DNA of 64,000 bases from Clostridiales bacterium CHKCI001 (GTDB taxonomy: Bacteria > Bacillota > Clostridia > Lachnospirales > Lachnospiraceae), in contig FCNS01000020.1 of NCBI GenBank assembly GCA_900045905.1, forward strand, positions 1 through 64,000, read 5' to 3'. Under the pieces are notes generated by a model, which saw only the letters and a program-made list of their open reading frames with translations, did no database searches and had not been told where the DNA came from. The stretch's first letter is position 1, and every line of letters starts with the position of its first letter. Shown here in pieces: positions 46,431 through 56,117 of the stretch. The translations under genes were made by a program, and so were the position numbers.

Positions 46431-47534
46431 TTATAAACAGGAACGGAATGGAATATTCTGTGGTGCTTCGAAACAGTCTTCAAAGCCTCTTCTGTGATGG
46501 TATGCTTTTTTGTCTTTATCTGCTGGATAAGTGTATTTTCCGCCTACTTCCCAGAAGAATGGATGGAATTTATATTCTAAACGATCTTTTTTCATATCAT
46601 AGAGAACACGAATCTCGTTAATATCGGCCATAAAATTGGTCCAAACATCATAATGAATTGGGATTACAACTTTACAACGAAGTGCTTCTGCCATACGGAG
46701 GATATCGACAGATGTCATCTTGTCCGCCATGCCAACTGGATTTTCTCCATAAGAACCAAATGCTACATCAATATCATAATCTTTTCCGTGTTTTGCGAAA
46801 TAAATGGAGTAATGAGAGTCACCACTGTGATAAATATTTCCGCCAGGAGTCTTAATTAAATAGTTGACTGCTTTATCATCCATATCCGTTGGACAAATAC
46901 CAGCTAATTCTTCTCTGTCTGGTCCCTGGGAATCCGTTGTTACAATACAAGTACGGTCAAAGGAATCTAATGCAACAATTTCCAAATCTTTTATTTTAAT
47001 TACATCCCCTGGTTTTACAGTAATACATCTGTCGGCTGGTACTCCCCATTTCTCCCATAACTCTACCGATTTTTTTGGTCCAATAAATGGAACAGGAATT
47101 TCGTTGCCATTTTCATCAACGGTTGTCATACCGCTCTGAATTACATGTGCGGCATATTCTGCACTCATATGATCTTGGTGATAATGAGTTGCCAAAACTG
47201 CATCTACTTGCTTAATTGCAAATGGATCAATTACAAATGGAACTGCTCTTAAGTTTGGCTGCATCGCTCTGGCTCCACACATATTTGCCATTTGATGTCC
47301 AACTTTCATCTTGCCATCTCCATGTGTTCGTTTTCCATTTCCACACCAGAGATCAATCGTAATATTGCAGTCTTGTGGAGTTTTGATCCATAGCCCCGTA
47401 CACCCTAACCACCACATTGCGATATTTCCTGGAGCCACTTTTTCCGCTTCGATTTCTTCATTTAACCAGGTACCCCATTCTGGGAATGTACTCATAATCC
47501 AACTTTCTCTTGTCATTTCACTGATTTTGCTCAT
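46431..47534 (-). CDS. ulaG: L-ascorbate-6-phosphate lactonase UlaG
   Basis: 367 residues, metallo-beta-lactamase fold with the metal motif THYHQDH (His117, His119, Asp121, His122) and later ligands in YHSGDSHYS and VIPIHYDVW. It opens the lactone of ascorbate-6-phosphate to 3-keto-L-gulonate-6-phosphate. AAGGAGGATTTAGCG stands before the ATG at 47534; the frame runs 39 codons further upstream into the promoter. It is the first gene of the operon. Confidence 0.94.
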   Translation of the reverse strand: MSKISEMTRESWIMSTFPEWGTWLNEEIEAEKVAPGNIAMWWLGCTGLWIKTPQDCNITIDLWCGNGKRTHGDGKMKVGHQMANMCGARAMQPNLRAVPFVIDPFAIKQVDAVLATHYHQDHMSAEYAAHVIQSGMTTVDENGNEIPVPFIGPKKSVELWEKWGVPADRCITVKPGDVIKIKDLEIVALDSFDRTCIVTTDSQGPDREELAGICPTDMDDKAVNYLIKTPGGNIYHSGDSHYSIYFAKHGKDYDIDVAFGSYGENPVGMADKMTSVDILRMAEALRCKVVIPIHYDVWTNFMADINEIRVLYDMKKDRLEYKFHPFFWEVGGKYTYPADKDKKAYHHRRGFEDCFEAPQNIPFRSCL

Positions 47535-47585
47535 CGCTAAATCCTCCTTAAAACTTTTATATAAACGGTTATTATCGTGTTGTTT

Positions 47586-47680
47586 TTGGAAGCGCTTCGT
47601 TTCATGTATCCTCATCATAGCACTAAAAATTGCACAAAGGAAGTCCAACAAATGTAAGTTGTTTTTGCAATCATTGTGCT
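47586..47680 (-). promoter_or_regulatory. ula operon control region: cre, -10 box and inverted repeat
   Basis: TTGGAAGCGCTTCGT (47586-47600) fits the CcpA cre consensus except one base. On the minus strand TATGAT (47619-47614) with TG-type extension is a likely -10 box, placing cre just after the transcription start. Arms AGCACTAAAAATTGCA (47619-47634) and TGCAATCATTGTGCT (47666-47680) form an imperfect inverted repeat upstream, a possible site for the PRD regulator. Functional assignment is inference. Confidence 0.5.
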
Positions 47681-47777
47681 AATAAACAAAAAAAATAAAT
47701 ATATTATTATAAAACTAAGCATAACGATGAGGAATTAATATGTGAAGAAGGGAAATAATCCACTTTTGCATAAAAAT

Positions 47778-47804
47778 AGGACTGCATAAATTTTATGCAG
47801 TCCT
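47778..47804 (-). terminator. Terminator of the PRD regulator gene
   Basis: Stem AGGACTGCATA / ATGCAGTCCT with a 6-base AT loop, followed on the minus strand by TATTTTTAT, about 80 bases after the regulator stop. Confidence 0.8.
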
Positions 47805-47883
47805 AGCAGTTTATGGATAAGTTAAATAATCAGAAAAATACTAATGGAATTTTTGAACTTTGTTGAGTGTATGCAGTTATTGT

Positions 47884-49923
47884 TTACTTTTGGGTAATAA
47901 TATGTTTCATATATTGTAAAATCGATTCTTTCGTGGAAAGGGATGCAATTTCATCCACACGGGATTGGATCGAAAAGATTGTCATAATATCTTTTAATAT
48001 CTTTAAATGTTTTTCTTGATCTTCCGCAGCTAATGTAATAATTAATCTTGCTTCATGAAATTCAGAAAATTGGACTGGTTTTTGAAATACTGTTAATGTT
48101 ACATCCAAACTTTTTACTCCATCTTCTGGTTTAGCATGAGCGAGCATGAGTCCAGGTGCAATAAACATATAAGGGCCATAATAGCGGATCTGTGCAATAA
48201 TATTGTCAAGATAGCGGCGTTCAATACTGTTCATTTCTAATAAGAGCTTGCCAGAAAAGCGAATTGCTTCTGTCCAAGAAAAAGTTTTGGAAGTAATCTG
48301 AATACGGTCTTCTGCTAATATTTCAATGAGTCCAAGTGGTTCTTCAGAAAATGGAAGACCGAATCCATTGAGATTTCCTTGAAAATATTTGGATAAATCT
48401 AACTTGAGATTCGCATAATCGTCCTCATTTACATATTTTTTTATAATATCAAACAATGCGTCACTTTCCATTAGTTGTTTGCGTTTGGCAACCAAATGAT
48501 GATTTAGAATTGTCTTTCGATCAAAATCGGTTAAAATGGGATGTACAGTAATAGTAGGAACGACACTTTTAATTTTCACTGTTGAAATTACAAGGTCACA
48601 GATTTCTTGGATATTAATCACATCAATTGCAGCTACAACATCTACAATTTTAGCATGAGGGAGCAGCTTTTGAACTTCTCGTTTTAGCATATTTCCTGTG
48701 GAGATGCCATTGACACAGACAATTAAAATACGTAATTGTTCATTTAGTGAGCGAGAAATTTTTAAGTGTGCTCCAAAATGCAGAGCTAAATAGGCGACTT
48801 CATTATCTGGAATCGGAAGTCCGACAAGTTGTTCCAAATATTTAGAGGCAAGTTTTGTAATATCAAAAAGATTCGGGTATTCTCGAATTACATCATCCGT
48901 CATATCTTCTCCAATTTGGATACCGTATTGGTAGCGGTATAGAGAAGTATTAATATGTACAAATAATGCACGTTCTAGTTCTTCTCGTTCTTCAAAAATA
49001 ACACAGGCAATCTTTTCAAATTCAGATACAAGTGCTTTTGTAATTTCATATACTGATTCATTAGAATTATCTTCAAAAATATCATTGGTAGGAGCAGCAA
49101 TTCGAGAGCCAAGTAAATGCAGACAGATATAAGTTTGCTCGGTTTCCTTTAAATCTGGAAAATATTTTTGAACAAGCTGAAATTCTGTTGTTTTTACGAG
49201 TTCTTCTTTCTTTAAATTTGGAAAATATGGTTCATCGGTACTGTTATTATAGATAACAGAGAGAAGTGCAGATAAGGAAAATAAGATTCCATCTACATAA
49301 GTTGTATTTAGTTCCTTTTCAATGGACTTTAATTTGCTCCAATAGATATTCAAATCTTCGCGTTTAATAAATGTTAGGACACCGCTGTCAAAGAGTGGAA
49401 GTAGTGTATTAAAATATAAAAAGAAAAGTGCACGGATTCGAATGACATCCCCTACAATATGGTATCCTTTTTTCGATTCGTAATATAGAGTTAAGTTATA
49501 ATCTTGGAGTTGATTTACAACAACTCGTAAGTCATTGAAAATTGTGTTACGGCTGACCTCACAATAATCGGATAATTGTTCAATATAAGTAGCCTCTGGA
49601 TTATGTATAATATAACAGATAATAATCTTTACACGCTCGGTGGGGGAAAAGATATAGCTTTCTTCTCCCTGCTCATTCTCAACGATTGATTCAATTTGTT
49701 TTTTATTCTCTGCCGAAATTAAAATCCCTTTTCCGCGTACCACCTCTAATTCAGGAATATGGTAAGAGGTTAATAGCTCATTAATTTTGCAGAGGTCATA
49801 GTAAATACTTCGTTTGGAGACCCCAGTTTCTTTGGCAATCTGTTGAAGTGACATATAATTATCGTGTGTTAATAATAAATACAATATTTTCTTACATCGT
49901 GCATTGATGTAAACCGTTCCCAT
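47884..49923 (-). CDS. BglG/MtlR-type transcriptional activator with PRD, EIIB-like and EIIA domains
   Basis: 679 residues. N-terminal winged helix (about 22-45, MSLQQIAKETGVSKRSIYY), second HTH (113-135, IEQLSDYCEVSRNTIFNDL), two PTS regulation domains (about 160-390, with LHFGAH in the second), a EIIB-like domain with CVNGISTG (Cys403) and a C-terminal EIIA domain with LAHAKPEDG. This is a DNA-binding, PTS-phosphorylation-controlled activator, not an antiterminator. It lies upstream of and on the same strand as the ula operon, separated by a terminator, and probably activates it. Confidence 0.9.
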   Translation of the reverse strand: MGTVYINARCKKILYLLLTHDNYMSLQQIAKETGVSKRSIYYDLCKINELLTSYHIPELEVVRGKGILISAENKKQIESIVENEQGEESYIFSPTERVKIIICYIIHNPEATYIEQLSDYCEVSRNTIFNDLRVVVNQLQDYNLTLYYESKKGYHIVGDVIRIRALFFLYFNTLLPLFDSGVLTFIKREDLNIYWSKLKSIEKELNTTYVDGILFSLSALLSVIYNNSTDEPYFPNLKKEELVKTTEFQLVQKYFPDLKETEQTYICLHLLGSRIAAPTNDIFEDNSNESVYEITKALVSEFEKIACVIFEEREELERALFVHINTSLYRYQYGIQIGEDMTDDVIREYPNLFDITKLASKYLEQLVGLPIPDNEVAYLALHFGAHLKISRSLNEQLRILIVCVNGISTGNMLKREVQKLLPHAKIVDVVAAIDVINIQEICDLVISTVKIKSVVPTITVHPILTDFDRKTILNHHLVAKRKQLMESDALFDIIKKYVNEDDYANLKLDLSKYFQGNLNGFGLPFSEEPLGLIEILAEDRIQITSKTFSWTEAIRFSGKLLLEMNSIERRYLDNIIAQIRYYGPYMFIAPGLMLAHAKPEDGVKSLDVTLTVFQKPVQFSEFHEARLIITLAAEDQEKHLKILKDIMTIFSIQSRVDEIASLSTKESILQYMKHIITQK

Positions 49924-49963
49924 AAATCATCTCTCCCTTGTAGATGGAATTCTAATCGTTTGT

Positions 49964-50150
49964 GTAAACTTTTATGCACCACCATGATATAAAAGTTGAT
50001 TGCTCTGCACTTTAGTGCTCTCATAATCGTCATATGTATTCACAATCCGAGTTGTCGCTCTTCTTGTTCATACAGGCTAGCACATCTAATATCCATGTAC
50101 CATTCCGTGTAAACACGGTTTGGATCATGGCTGCAGGACTTTTATAGTAA
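49964..50150. repeat. Dispersed palindromic repeat, copy R4 (core hairpin deleted)
   Basis: Matches most of R3 (CACCACCATGATATAAAAGT..., GTATTCACAATCCGAG, CCATTCCGTGTAAA..., GGACTTTTATAGTAA), but lacks the CCCGC/GCGGG hairpin: the sequence jumps from AACTTTTATG to CACCACC. It fills the gap upstream of the PRD regulator. Confidence 0.83.
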
Positions 50151-50243
50151 TTTATTATAAGGGAAAGAAAATAGAGCTGCAAGAAGTTTGGAATCCAAAT
50201 TGTTGCACAAAACTTTATGCAAAAACCATATCACGATAAAAAA

Positions 50244-50282
50244 TCTCCTAATTCTTTCCAGAAATATAAAAGAATTAGGAGA
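50244..50282 (-). terminator. metG terminator
   Basis: Perfect 14-bp stem TCTCCTAATTCTTT / AAAGAATTAGGAGA with an 11-base loop, then T6 on the minus strand, 41 bases after the metG stop. Confidence 0.92.
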
Positions 50283-50323
50283 ACTGTAGTCTTTATGAAA
50301 AAGTCTTTCAATAAAATATAAAA

Positions 50324-52291
50324 TTAACAGATTTCTGCCCCGCTTGGCATTGGCTTTTCAGGAGTTACAAGTGCTAAATTTCCATCTGCGTCTTCTGCAC
50401 AGAGTAACATGCCTTCGGAAAGAACGCCAGCCAGTTTGGCAGGTTTTAAATTGACAAGAACCATAACTTTTTTGCCAATCATTTCTTCTGGTGTATAGTA
50501 TGCTTTAATTCCAGATACGATTTGCTTTACCTGACTTCCAATTTTTACCTGAGAGCAGAGTAACTTCTTGGATTTTTTCACTGCTTCGCAAGAGATAATC
50601 TCACCAACTTGGAATTGCATTTTGGAAAAATCGTCATAGGAGATTTCTGCTTTTGGTTCAATATCAATGACAGCTTCTTCTTCCTGCTGTTCTTCTGTTA
50701 TACCAGCAGCAGCTTTTTGTGCTTCCATTAATTCATTGACTTTTTCCATGGTTTTTTCAACATCCAAACGTGCAAATAAAATTTCAGGTTTAGAAACTAC
50801 GCTTGTACCAGAAACATATTTACCAAAGCTGTCTAATTCGTCCATCTCACGAAGATGGGTATTCAACTGGCTTGCAATTTTTTGAGCTGTTTCTGGCATA
50901 AATGGCTGTAATAAGCTAGCTCCAATTGTAATGGATTCTACTAAATTATAGAGAACTGTTGCAAGACGATCTTGCTTTGTTTCATCTTTGGCAAGTGCCC
51001 AAGGCATTGTCTCATCAATGTATTTGTTACAGCGTTTAAACAGAGTAAAGATTTCTGTGATTGCATCGGCAACACGAAGTTTATCCATTTTTTCAACTGT
51101 TTTCTTTACTGCGTTTAAAGCGGTTTCTTTTAATTCTGCATCCACTGCTTCGGCTGCATTCCTATTATCCGCAATACCGCCAAAGTATTTATTGGACATG
51201 GAAATCGTACGATTTACAAGATTACCGAGCGTATTAGCCAGATCAGAATTCATTCGTTCAATCATTAATTCCCATGTAATGACACCATCATTTTCAAATG
51301 GCATTTCGTGAAGAACAAAGTAACGAACAGCATCTACACCAAAGAAACTTACTAAGTCATCGGCATAGATTACATTGCCTTTCGATTTACTCATCTTGCC
51401 GTCTCCTTGTAATAGCCAAGGGTGACCAAATACTTGTTTTGGAAGTGGTAAGTCCAGAGCCATTAACATAATTGGCCAATAAATGGTATGGAAACGTAAA
51501 ATATCTTTTCCAATTAAATGAACATCCGCTGGCCAGTATTTTTCAAACATTGGATCCGTATTTCCGTCCAAATCAAATCCAAGTCCTGTAATATAGTTGC
51601 TTAATGCATCAATCCATACATATACAACATGTTTTGGATCAAAGTCAACTGGAATTCCCCATTTAAATGAAGTACGGGAAACGCAGAGATCTTGCAAACC
51701 TGGCAGCAGGAAGTTATTCATCATTTCATTTTTACGAGATTCTGGTTGAATAAAATCTGGATGTTCATTAATATAGTCAATCAGACGTTGTGTGTACTTG
51801 CTCATACGGAAGAAGTAAGCTTCTTCTTTCGCTGGTTTTACTTCACGTCCGCAGTCAGGACATTTGCCATCTACCAACTGAGAAGCAGTAAAGAATGATT
51901 CACAAGGCGTACAATACATACCCTCATATTCGCCTTTATAAATATCACCTTTATCATATAATTTCTTAAAAATCTTTTGTACTTGTTTTTCATGGTAATC
52001 GTCCGTTGTACGGATAAATTTATCATAAGATGTATTCATCAAGTCAAAAATTCGTTTGATCTCAGCTGCAACGTTATCCACAAATTCTTTGCAGGATACA
52101 CCAGCTTCAATTGCCTTTTCTTCAATTTTCTGACCATGTTCATCTGTACCAGTTTGAAAACGAACATCATAGCCCTGCATCCGTTTAAATCTGGCAATGC
52201 TGTCAGCTAATACGATTTCGTAAGTATTTCCGATATGTGGTTTGCCAGAAGTATAGGCAATGGCTGTTGTAATATAATATGGTTTTTTCAT
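50324..52291 (-). CDS. metG: Methionine--tRNA ligase with C-terminal tRNA-binding domain
   Basis: 655 residues, class I synthetase. SGKPHIGNTYE replaces HIGH, and KMSKSKGNVI is the KMSKS loop (about 300). A zinc knuckle with CTPCES...CPDCGR lies in the connective domain. The C-terminal about 105 residues (FSKMQFQVGEIISC, VNLKPAKLAGVLSEGM) are the EMAPII/Trbp111-type OB fold that dimerises and binds tRNA. A usual leader riboswitch (T-box or S-box) is not seen in the 300 bases upstream. Confidence 0.96.
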   Translation of the reverse strand: MKKPYYITTAIAYTSGKPHIGNTYEIVLADSIARFKRMQGYDVRFQTGTDEHGQKIEEKAIEAGVSCKEFVDNVAAEIKRIFDLMNTSYDKFIRTTDDYHEKQVQKIFKKLYDKGDIYKGEYEGMYCTPCESFFTASQLVDGKCPDCGREVKPAKEEAYFFRMSKYTQRLIDYINEHPDFIQPESRKNEMMNNFLLPGLQDLCVSRTSFKWGIPVDFDPKHVVYVWIDALSNYITGLGFDLDGNTDPMFEKYWPADVHLIGKDILRFHTIYWPIMLMALDLPLPKQVFGHPWLLQGDGKMSKSKGNVIYADDLVSFFGVDAVRYFVLHEMPFENDGVITWELMIERMNSDLANTLGNLVNRTISMSNKYFGGIADNRNAAEAVDAELKETALNAVKKTVEKMDKLRVADAITEIFTLFKRCNKYIDETMPWALAKDETKQDRLATVLYNLVESITIGASLLQPFMPETAQKIASQLNTHLREMDELDSFGKYVSGTSVVSKPEILFARLDVEKTMEKVNELMEAQKAAAGITEEQQEEEAVIDIEPKAEISYDDFSKMQFQVGEIISCEAVKKSKKLLCSQVKIGSQVKQIVSGIKAYYTPEEMIGKKVMVLVNLKPAKLAGVLSEGMLLCAEDADGNLALVTPEKPMPSGAEIC

Positions 52292-52627
52292 GATTTTTCC
52301 TCCATTTCTACAGGGTCCTATATGAGTGCCTGTAATGTGTTATTTGGATTCGGTGACGATTTGGTCACTGGAATGGTACTAATACCCAATTATATTATAT
52401 TTTTAAAGGAATGTCCACTAAATTACTTTATGTAATTCATAAAAAGTTCACAAAATACTTATTGACCTAAAGTTTACTCTAAATTATATAATCAAACCAA
52501 AATTAGTACGGTCAGTTTTATCTCATAACTTAAAAGACGGGAGACTTGTGAAACTTCCCGCCTTTCTAAAAAATCTTCATGTCCGCTTTGCGGTCACTAT
52601 CACTATGTAAAAGGAGGCGTGTATTGT
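52292..52627. other. Divergent metG / DUF362 intergenic region with repeat fragment R5
   Basis: No gene in 336 bases. On the metG side there is a hairpin GTGAC-CAAATC-GTCAC. A possible plus-strand promoter TTGACC (52462) to TATAAT follows. Then comes a GC hairpin CGGGAGACTTGTGAAACTTCCCG (52538-52560) and a short relative of the dispersed repeat, CTTCATGTCCGCTTTGCGGTCAC (52573-52596 region), next to the ribosome site. Confidence 0.45.
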
Positions 52628-53677
52628 ATGAAACAAAAATTAATCCCTATCTTGGCTGGTTTGTTTTTCTTTGCTTTTTGTTGTGCAGGCTGTGGTCAGG
52701 AGAATTCTGCTTCTTCTTTGCAGGCGACTCAGCCAGTACAAAATAGTGAAGAGCAGCAAACTTCATCAGAGAGTAGTTCAACAGAAGAATCTCAGGCTCA
52801 GAACGAGGAAACTACTTCCACGGTTTATATGACAACGAATATTAGTCCAGAAGGGCTGATGACTGCTTATCAGGTATTAAACTGGACTCCAACAGGCAAT
52901 GTGGCAGTAAAGTTATCAACTGGTGAACCTCCAGCGAGCAATTATCTATCGCCAGATTTAATCAAAGATCTCGTGCAGTCTGTAAATGGTACGATTGTAG
53001 AATGTAATACTGCTTATGGAGGTTCCCGTGCCAGTACGGCGATGCATATGCAAGTAGCAGAAGATCACGGATTTACAGCTATTGCCAATGTAGATATTAT
53101 GGATGCGGAAGGTTCCATGTCACTTCCAGTTACAGGAGGAACCCATTTAACAGAAAATTTTGTGGGAACCCATTTTACAAATTATGATTCTTACTTAGTG
53201 CTTTCACATTTTAAGGGACATGCAATGGCAGGTTTTGGAGGAGCAATCAAAAATATTTCGATCGGACTGGGTTCCAGTGAAGGCAAGAGTTGGATTCATA
53301 CAGCTGGAACAAGTAAGAGCGGAATTAATGGAGATCAGGATGACTTTTTGGAATCCATGGGTGAAGCAGGAAAGGCAGTTGTGGATTATCTTGGAAATGG
53401 AGAACGAATCGTGTACGTGAATGTAATGAATCGACTGTCTGTGGATTGTGATTGTGACGGAAACGCTGCGGAACCAGATATGCATGATATTGGAATTTTA
53501 TCATCCACTGACCCAGTTGCATTGGATCAGGCATGTATTGATTTGGTTTATGCCGCAGAGGATGGCGCATCACTTATCAATCGAATTGAATCTCGAAACG
53601 GTTTACATACATTGGAGTATGCAGAACAGATTGGATTGGGAAGCCGTACTTATAATCTAGTTTCCATTGATCAATAA
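52628..53677 (+). CDS. DUF362-family lipoprotein
   Basis: 349 residues. Signal peptide with a lipobox-like CAGC (Cys22; Cys at -3 is unusual), a Ser/Glu/Gln-rich linker to about residue 65, then a DUF362 domain (LVLSHFKGHAMAGFGGAIKNI, VVDYLGNGERIVYVNVMN, DCDCDGNAAEPDMHDIGIL, DPVALDQACIDLV). DUF362 proteins often carry ferredoxin clusters; here only the DCDCDG cysteines are seen, without a 4Fe-4S ferredoxin domain. AAAGGAGG with a 10-base spacer supports the ATG at 52628. Function unknown. Confidence 0.85.
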   Translation: MKQKLIPILAGLFFFAFCCAGCGQENSASSLQATQPVQNSEEQQTSSESSSTEESQAQNEETTSTVYMTTNISPEGLMTAYQVLNWTPTGNVAVKLSTGEPPASNYLSPDLIKDLVQSVNGTIVECNTAYGGSRASTAMHMQVAEDHGFTAIANVDIMDAEGSMSLPVTGGTHLTENFVGTHFTNYDSYLVLSHFKGHAMAGFGGAIKNISIGLGSSEGKSWIHTAGTSKSGINGDQDDFLESMGEAGKAVVDYLGNGERIVYVNVMNRLSVDCDCDGNAAEPDMHDIGILSSTDPVALDQACIDLVYAAEDGASLINRIESRNGLHTLEYAEQIGLGSRTYNLVSIDQ

Positions 53678-53728
53678 TGTCTATTAACGATATTATGACG
53701 GATAGTCTGAATAGAAAGAGGTGATAAA

Positions 53729-54631
53729 ATGCTAGATATTTTACAAAGGGAAATGATTTATCTTTGGTATTATTTTACCGTACAATTAGAGCAAATCTTT
53801 CCCTACTGGTTACTCGGAATGGGAATTGGTTCTATCATTTCTGTTTTTGGAAAAGAAAAAATACATCGGCTGTTTGATCGTATGAAAAATAAACGAATGG
53901 GACTATTTGGAATTGTACCAGCGTGTATCTTAGGCATTGCATCACCTCTTTGTATGTATGGAACCATTCCGATTGCTGCGTCGTTTTCTGAAAAAGGTAT
54001 GAGAGATGACTGGTTGGCTTCTTTTATGATGGCATCCATATTGTTAAATCCACAGCTCATTATTTATAGTGCAGTGTTGGGAACGACAGCATTGGCTGTA
54101 CGGATTATTTCTTGTTTTTTCTTTGGTATTGCAGCAGGTCTGCTTGTGTATTTATTTTATAAAGGAAAACCATTTTTTAACTTTTCAGGTTTTGCAGAAC
54201 CGAAAAACAGAGATACTGATCCAAATCTGTTACTTAGACTTTTGAAAAACTTTGGAAGAAATGTAAAAGCAACAGGGCTGTATTTTCTGTTTGGTATTAT
54301 ACTTTCAGCTTTATTTCAGCGTTATGTGCCAACCGATGCCTTTGTCAGTCTGTTTGGCAATAATGAGGGATTTGGTATTCTAATGGCAGCGACGATTGGG
54401 GTTCCACTCTATGCATGTGGAGGCGGTACGATTCCGCTATTACAGCAATGGTTGATAGATGGTATGAGTATGGGATCGGCAGCAGCCTTTATGATTACTG
54501 GTCCTGCAACCAAAATCACAAATTTGGGTGCAATGAAAATTGTACTGGGAATGAAACGGTTTTTACTTTATTTCTTGTTTGTCATTGCATTTTCCCTTGT
54601 AACGGGATTAATTGTAAATTTAATTTTATAA
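53729..54631 (+). CDS. YraQ/ArsP-like permease
   Basis: 300 residues with about eight membrane helices. The two half-repeat motifs SPLCMYGTIPIAAS and GVPLYACGGGTIPLLQ, each at the start of a helix, identify the DUF318/ArsP permease superfamily (organoarsenical, metal or unknown substrates). It follows the DUF362 lipoprotein by about 50 bases with an AGAGGTGATAAA ribosome site, so the two could be one unit. No ars regulator or reductase is adjacent; substrate unknown. Confidence 0.83.
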   Translation: MLDILQREMIYLWYYFTVQLEQIFPYWLLGMGIGSIISVFGKEKIHRLFDRMKNKRMGLFGIVPACILGIASPLCMYGTIPIAASFSEKGMRDDWLASFMMASILLNPQLIIYSAVLGTTALAVRIISCFFFGIAAGLLVYLFYKGKPFFNFSGFAEPKNRDTDPNLLLRLLKNFGRNVKATGLYFLFGIILSALFQRYVPTDAFVSLFGNNEGFGILMAATIGVPLYACGGGTIPLLQQWLIDGMSMGSAAAFMITGPATKITNLGAMKIVLGMKRFLLYFLFVIAFSLVTGLIVNLIL

Positions 54632-54694
54632 GATGAAAAAATAGCAATTAAACATCAAATTCTACGATATCTGTATAAAGAAGCAGAATAGCCA

Positions 54695-55357
54695 ATGCAA
54701 CAATTAGAGGTAACTCTAAGACGAAAACGACTCGTGGAGAATTGTCCAAGAAATTATCAGTTCATTCTTATGACCAATGCAATTATAGAGAAAACATTAG
54801 GGAAAATTTCTAGTGAAGAGAAACGAAATCAATTAATACTCGCATTGCAGCAGACAATTCCAGAATATCCAAACAAAGATCTTTCTAAAAGGATGCTATT
54901 ATGGCAGGAAGCAAAAATATTAAATAGTATTGTTACTACATATATAGATTGTCAAGATTATGAAAAAGCAACGGAAGTTTGGGAAATGATACGAAATAGC
55001 TATCAAGCGAGTAAACTATATCGATTCGTAGACTATGAAGGATATAACCTCATGCAGGCAAATTATGCAAGCTGTATTGGATCATCAGGAGATTATTTCC
55101 AGTCCACAAAACTATGTTATGAAAACATTCGACATTGTTTAAAAGAAGGAAATATAGAGTTCTTAGAGAGAGCCTGTTATGGAATTACTTGGAATCGAGA
55201 ACAGGAGATTAAGCAGAAGTATGGAAAATTAAAGAAAGAAACTACCTATCTAGAGAAACTAAGACAGGCAGAAGTGATCGCAAATATGTTAAATCAGACA
55301 GTTTTAATTGAGTTTTTGAAAAAACATCGACAGATGTTAGATAAAATTACCCATTAA
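54695..55357 (+). CDS. TPR-type regulator C-terminal part, probably lacking its HTH domain
   Basis: 220 residues, all helical, with TPR-like pairs (WQEAKILNSIVTTYIDCQDY, YEKATEVWEMI, LMQANYASCIGSSGDYFQS). This resembles the C-terminal sensor part of XRE/Rgg-type peptide-responsive regulators common in clostridia. No helix-turn-helix lies at the N-terminus; an in-frame TAG is six bases upstream and no ribosome site is clear. A truncated regulator or stand-alone TPR protein; uncertain. Confidence 0.5.
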   Translation: MQQLEVTLRRKRLVENCPRNYQFILMTNAIIEKTLGKISSEEKRNQLILALQQTIPEYPNKDLSKRMLLWQEAKILNSIVTTYIDCQDYEKATEVWEMIRNSYQASKLYRFVDYEGYNLMQANYASCIGSSGDYFQSTKLCYENIRHCLKEGNIEFLERACYGITWNREQEIKQKYGKLKKETTYLEKLRQAEVIANMLNQTVLIEFLKKHRQMLDKITH

Positions 55358-55607
55358 GTGGTTGGTCGTCCAATGGCATATAATCTACTGAGCTCTCTTT
55401 TGTAGTTCATAGGATAATTGCCTCATTGTTAGCTCAAAAATCAGTTCAAGTAATGAACTAACGATTGTAGCAGCAAAAAGTAAATTAATTTTCTTTATAA
55501 AGCTCTCTTGAAATTGAAATATTATTTATAATTAACATATCATGCGGAAAAGAAAGGTGAAATAAAGTAAAAGGGGATAAAAAAATCAAAAATTTTGCAC
55601 TCTTATA

Positions 55608-55636
55608 TTGAAAATAATAGAATTCTATGTTATAAT
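55608..55636 (+). promoter_or_regulatory. Promoter of the small secreted protein gene
   Basis: TTGAAA (55608-55613) and TATAAT (55631-55636) with a 17-base spacer, 56 bases before the start at 55693. The remaining 250 bases of this gap (55358-55607) are AT-rich with no feature I recognise. Confidence 0.8.
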
Positions 55637-55692
55637 AAAATAACAGAAATGAACCAGGGAATTTTGAGTAAACAAATGATAGGAGTGATTAT

Positions 55693-56100
55693 ATGAAAAG
55701 AAAAATTTTAGCTTTCGTAACAGCAGTAGCAGTAATGTGTAGCAGCGGAATGGTGGTATCAGCAGATCCAGAGTATGATACAGATTATGAGATTACAATT
55801 GAGATTCTTGGAGAAGCCTATTATGATACTCCATTTATACATAAAATTGCGGGGAAAACAAGAGCATGGATTATGCAATATAGTATCAAGGGTCAGCCTG
55901 ATGATACTATAACAAATGCTATTATAACAACAGATGGTGGAGTCAGACTTACTGGCGACTATCCGATAATAAAAGGTGGAGGAAATGTATTTGCAGCGTA
56001 TTATAATAGTGGTTATTCAGGTGGATCGAGATTACAAGTAAATGGTACATATCGATCAGGATATACAATAACAGGAACTTGGAATCCAAACATTGATTGA
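55693..56100 (+). CDS. Small secreted protein, function unknown
   Basis: 135 residues with a clean Sec signal peptide (MKRKILAFVTAVAVMCSSG, cleavage after VSA at about 24). The mature 110 residues are beta-rich, Gly/Tyr-rich and have no Cys: GNVFAAYYNSGYSGGSRL, NGTYRSGYTITGTWNPN. Layout is faintly like lactococcin-972 type bacteriocins but the conserved start of that family is missing. AGGAGTGATTAT precedes the ATG. A strong promoter, a large hairpin after it, and an ABC-2 transporter cluster downstream make a bacteriocin- or surface-peptide role thinkable; unproven. Confidence 0.7.
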   Translation: MKRKILAFVTAVAVMCSSGMVVSADPEYDTDYEITIEILGEAYYDTPFIHKIAGKTRAWIMQYSIKGQPDDTITNAIITTDGGVRLTGDYPIIKGGGNVFAAYYNSGYSGGSRLQVNGTYRSGYTITGTWNPNID

Positions 56101-56117
56101 TATTAAGTAAAAAAGAG

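Noticed and set aside
52292-52440. S-box or T-box riboswitch before metG
   Set aside because: Only a short GTGAC/GTCAC hairpin is present; none of the conserved core elements of either riboswitch is visible.
55693-56100. Lactococcin 972-type bacteriocin
   Set aside because: Lacks the family's conserved N-terminal mature motif and the partner DUF1430 membrane protein; similarity is limited to size and composition.
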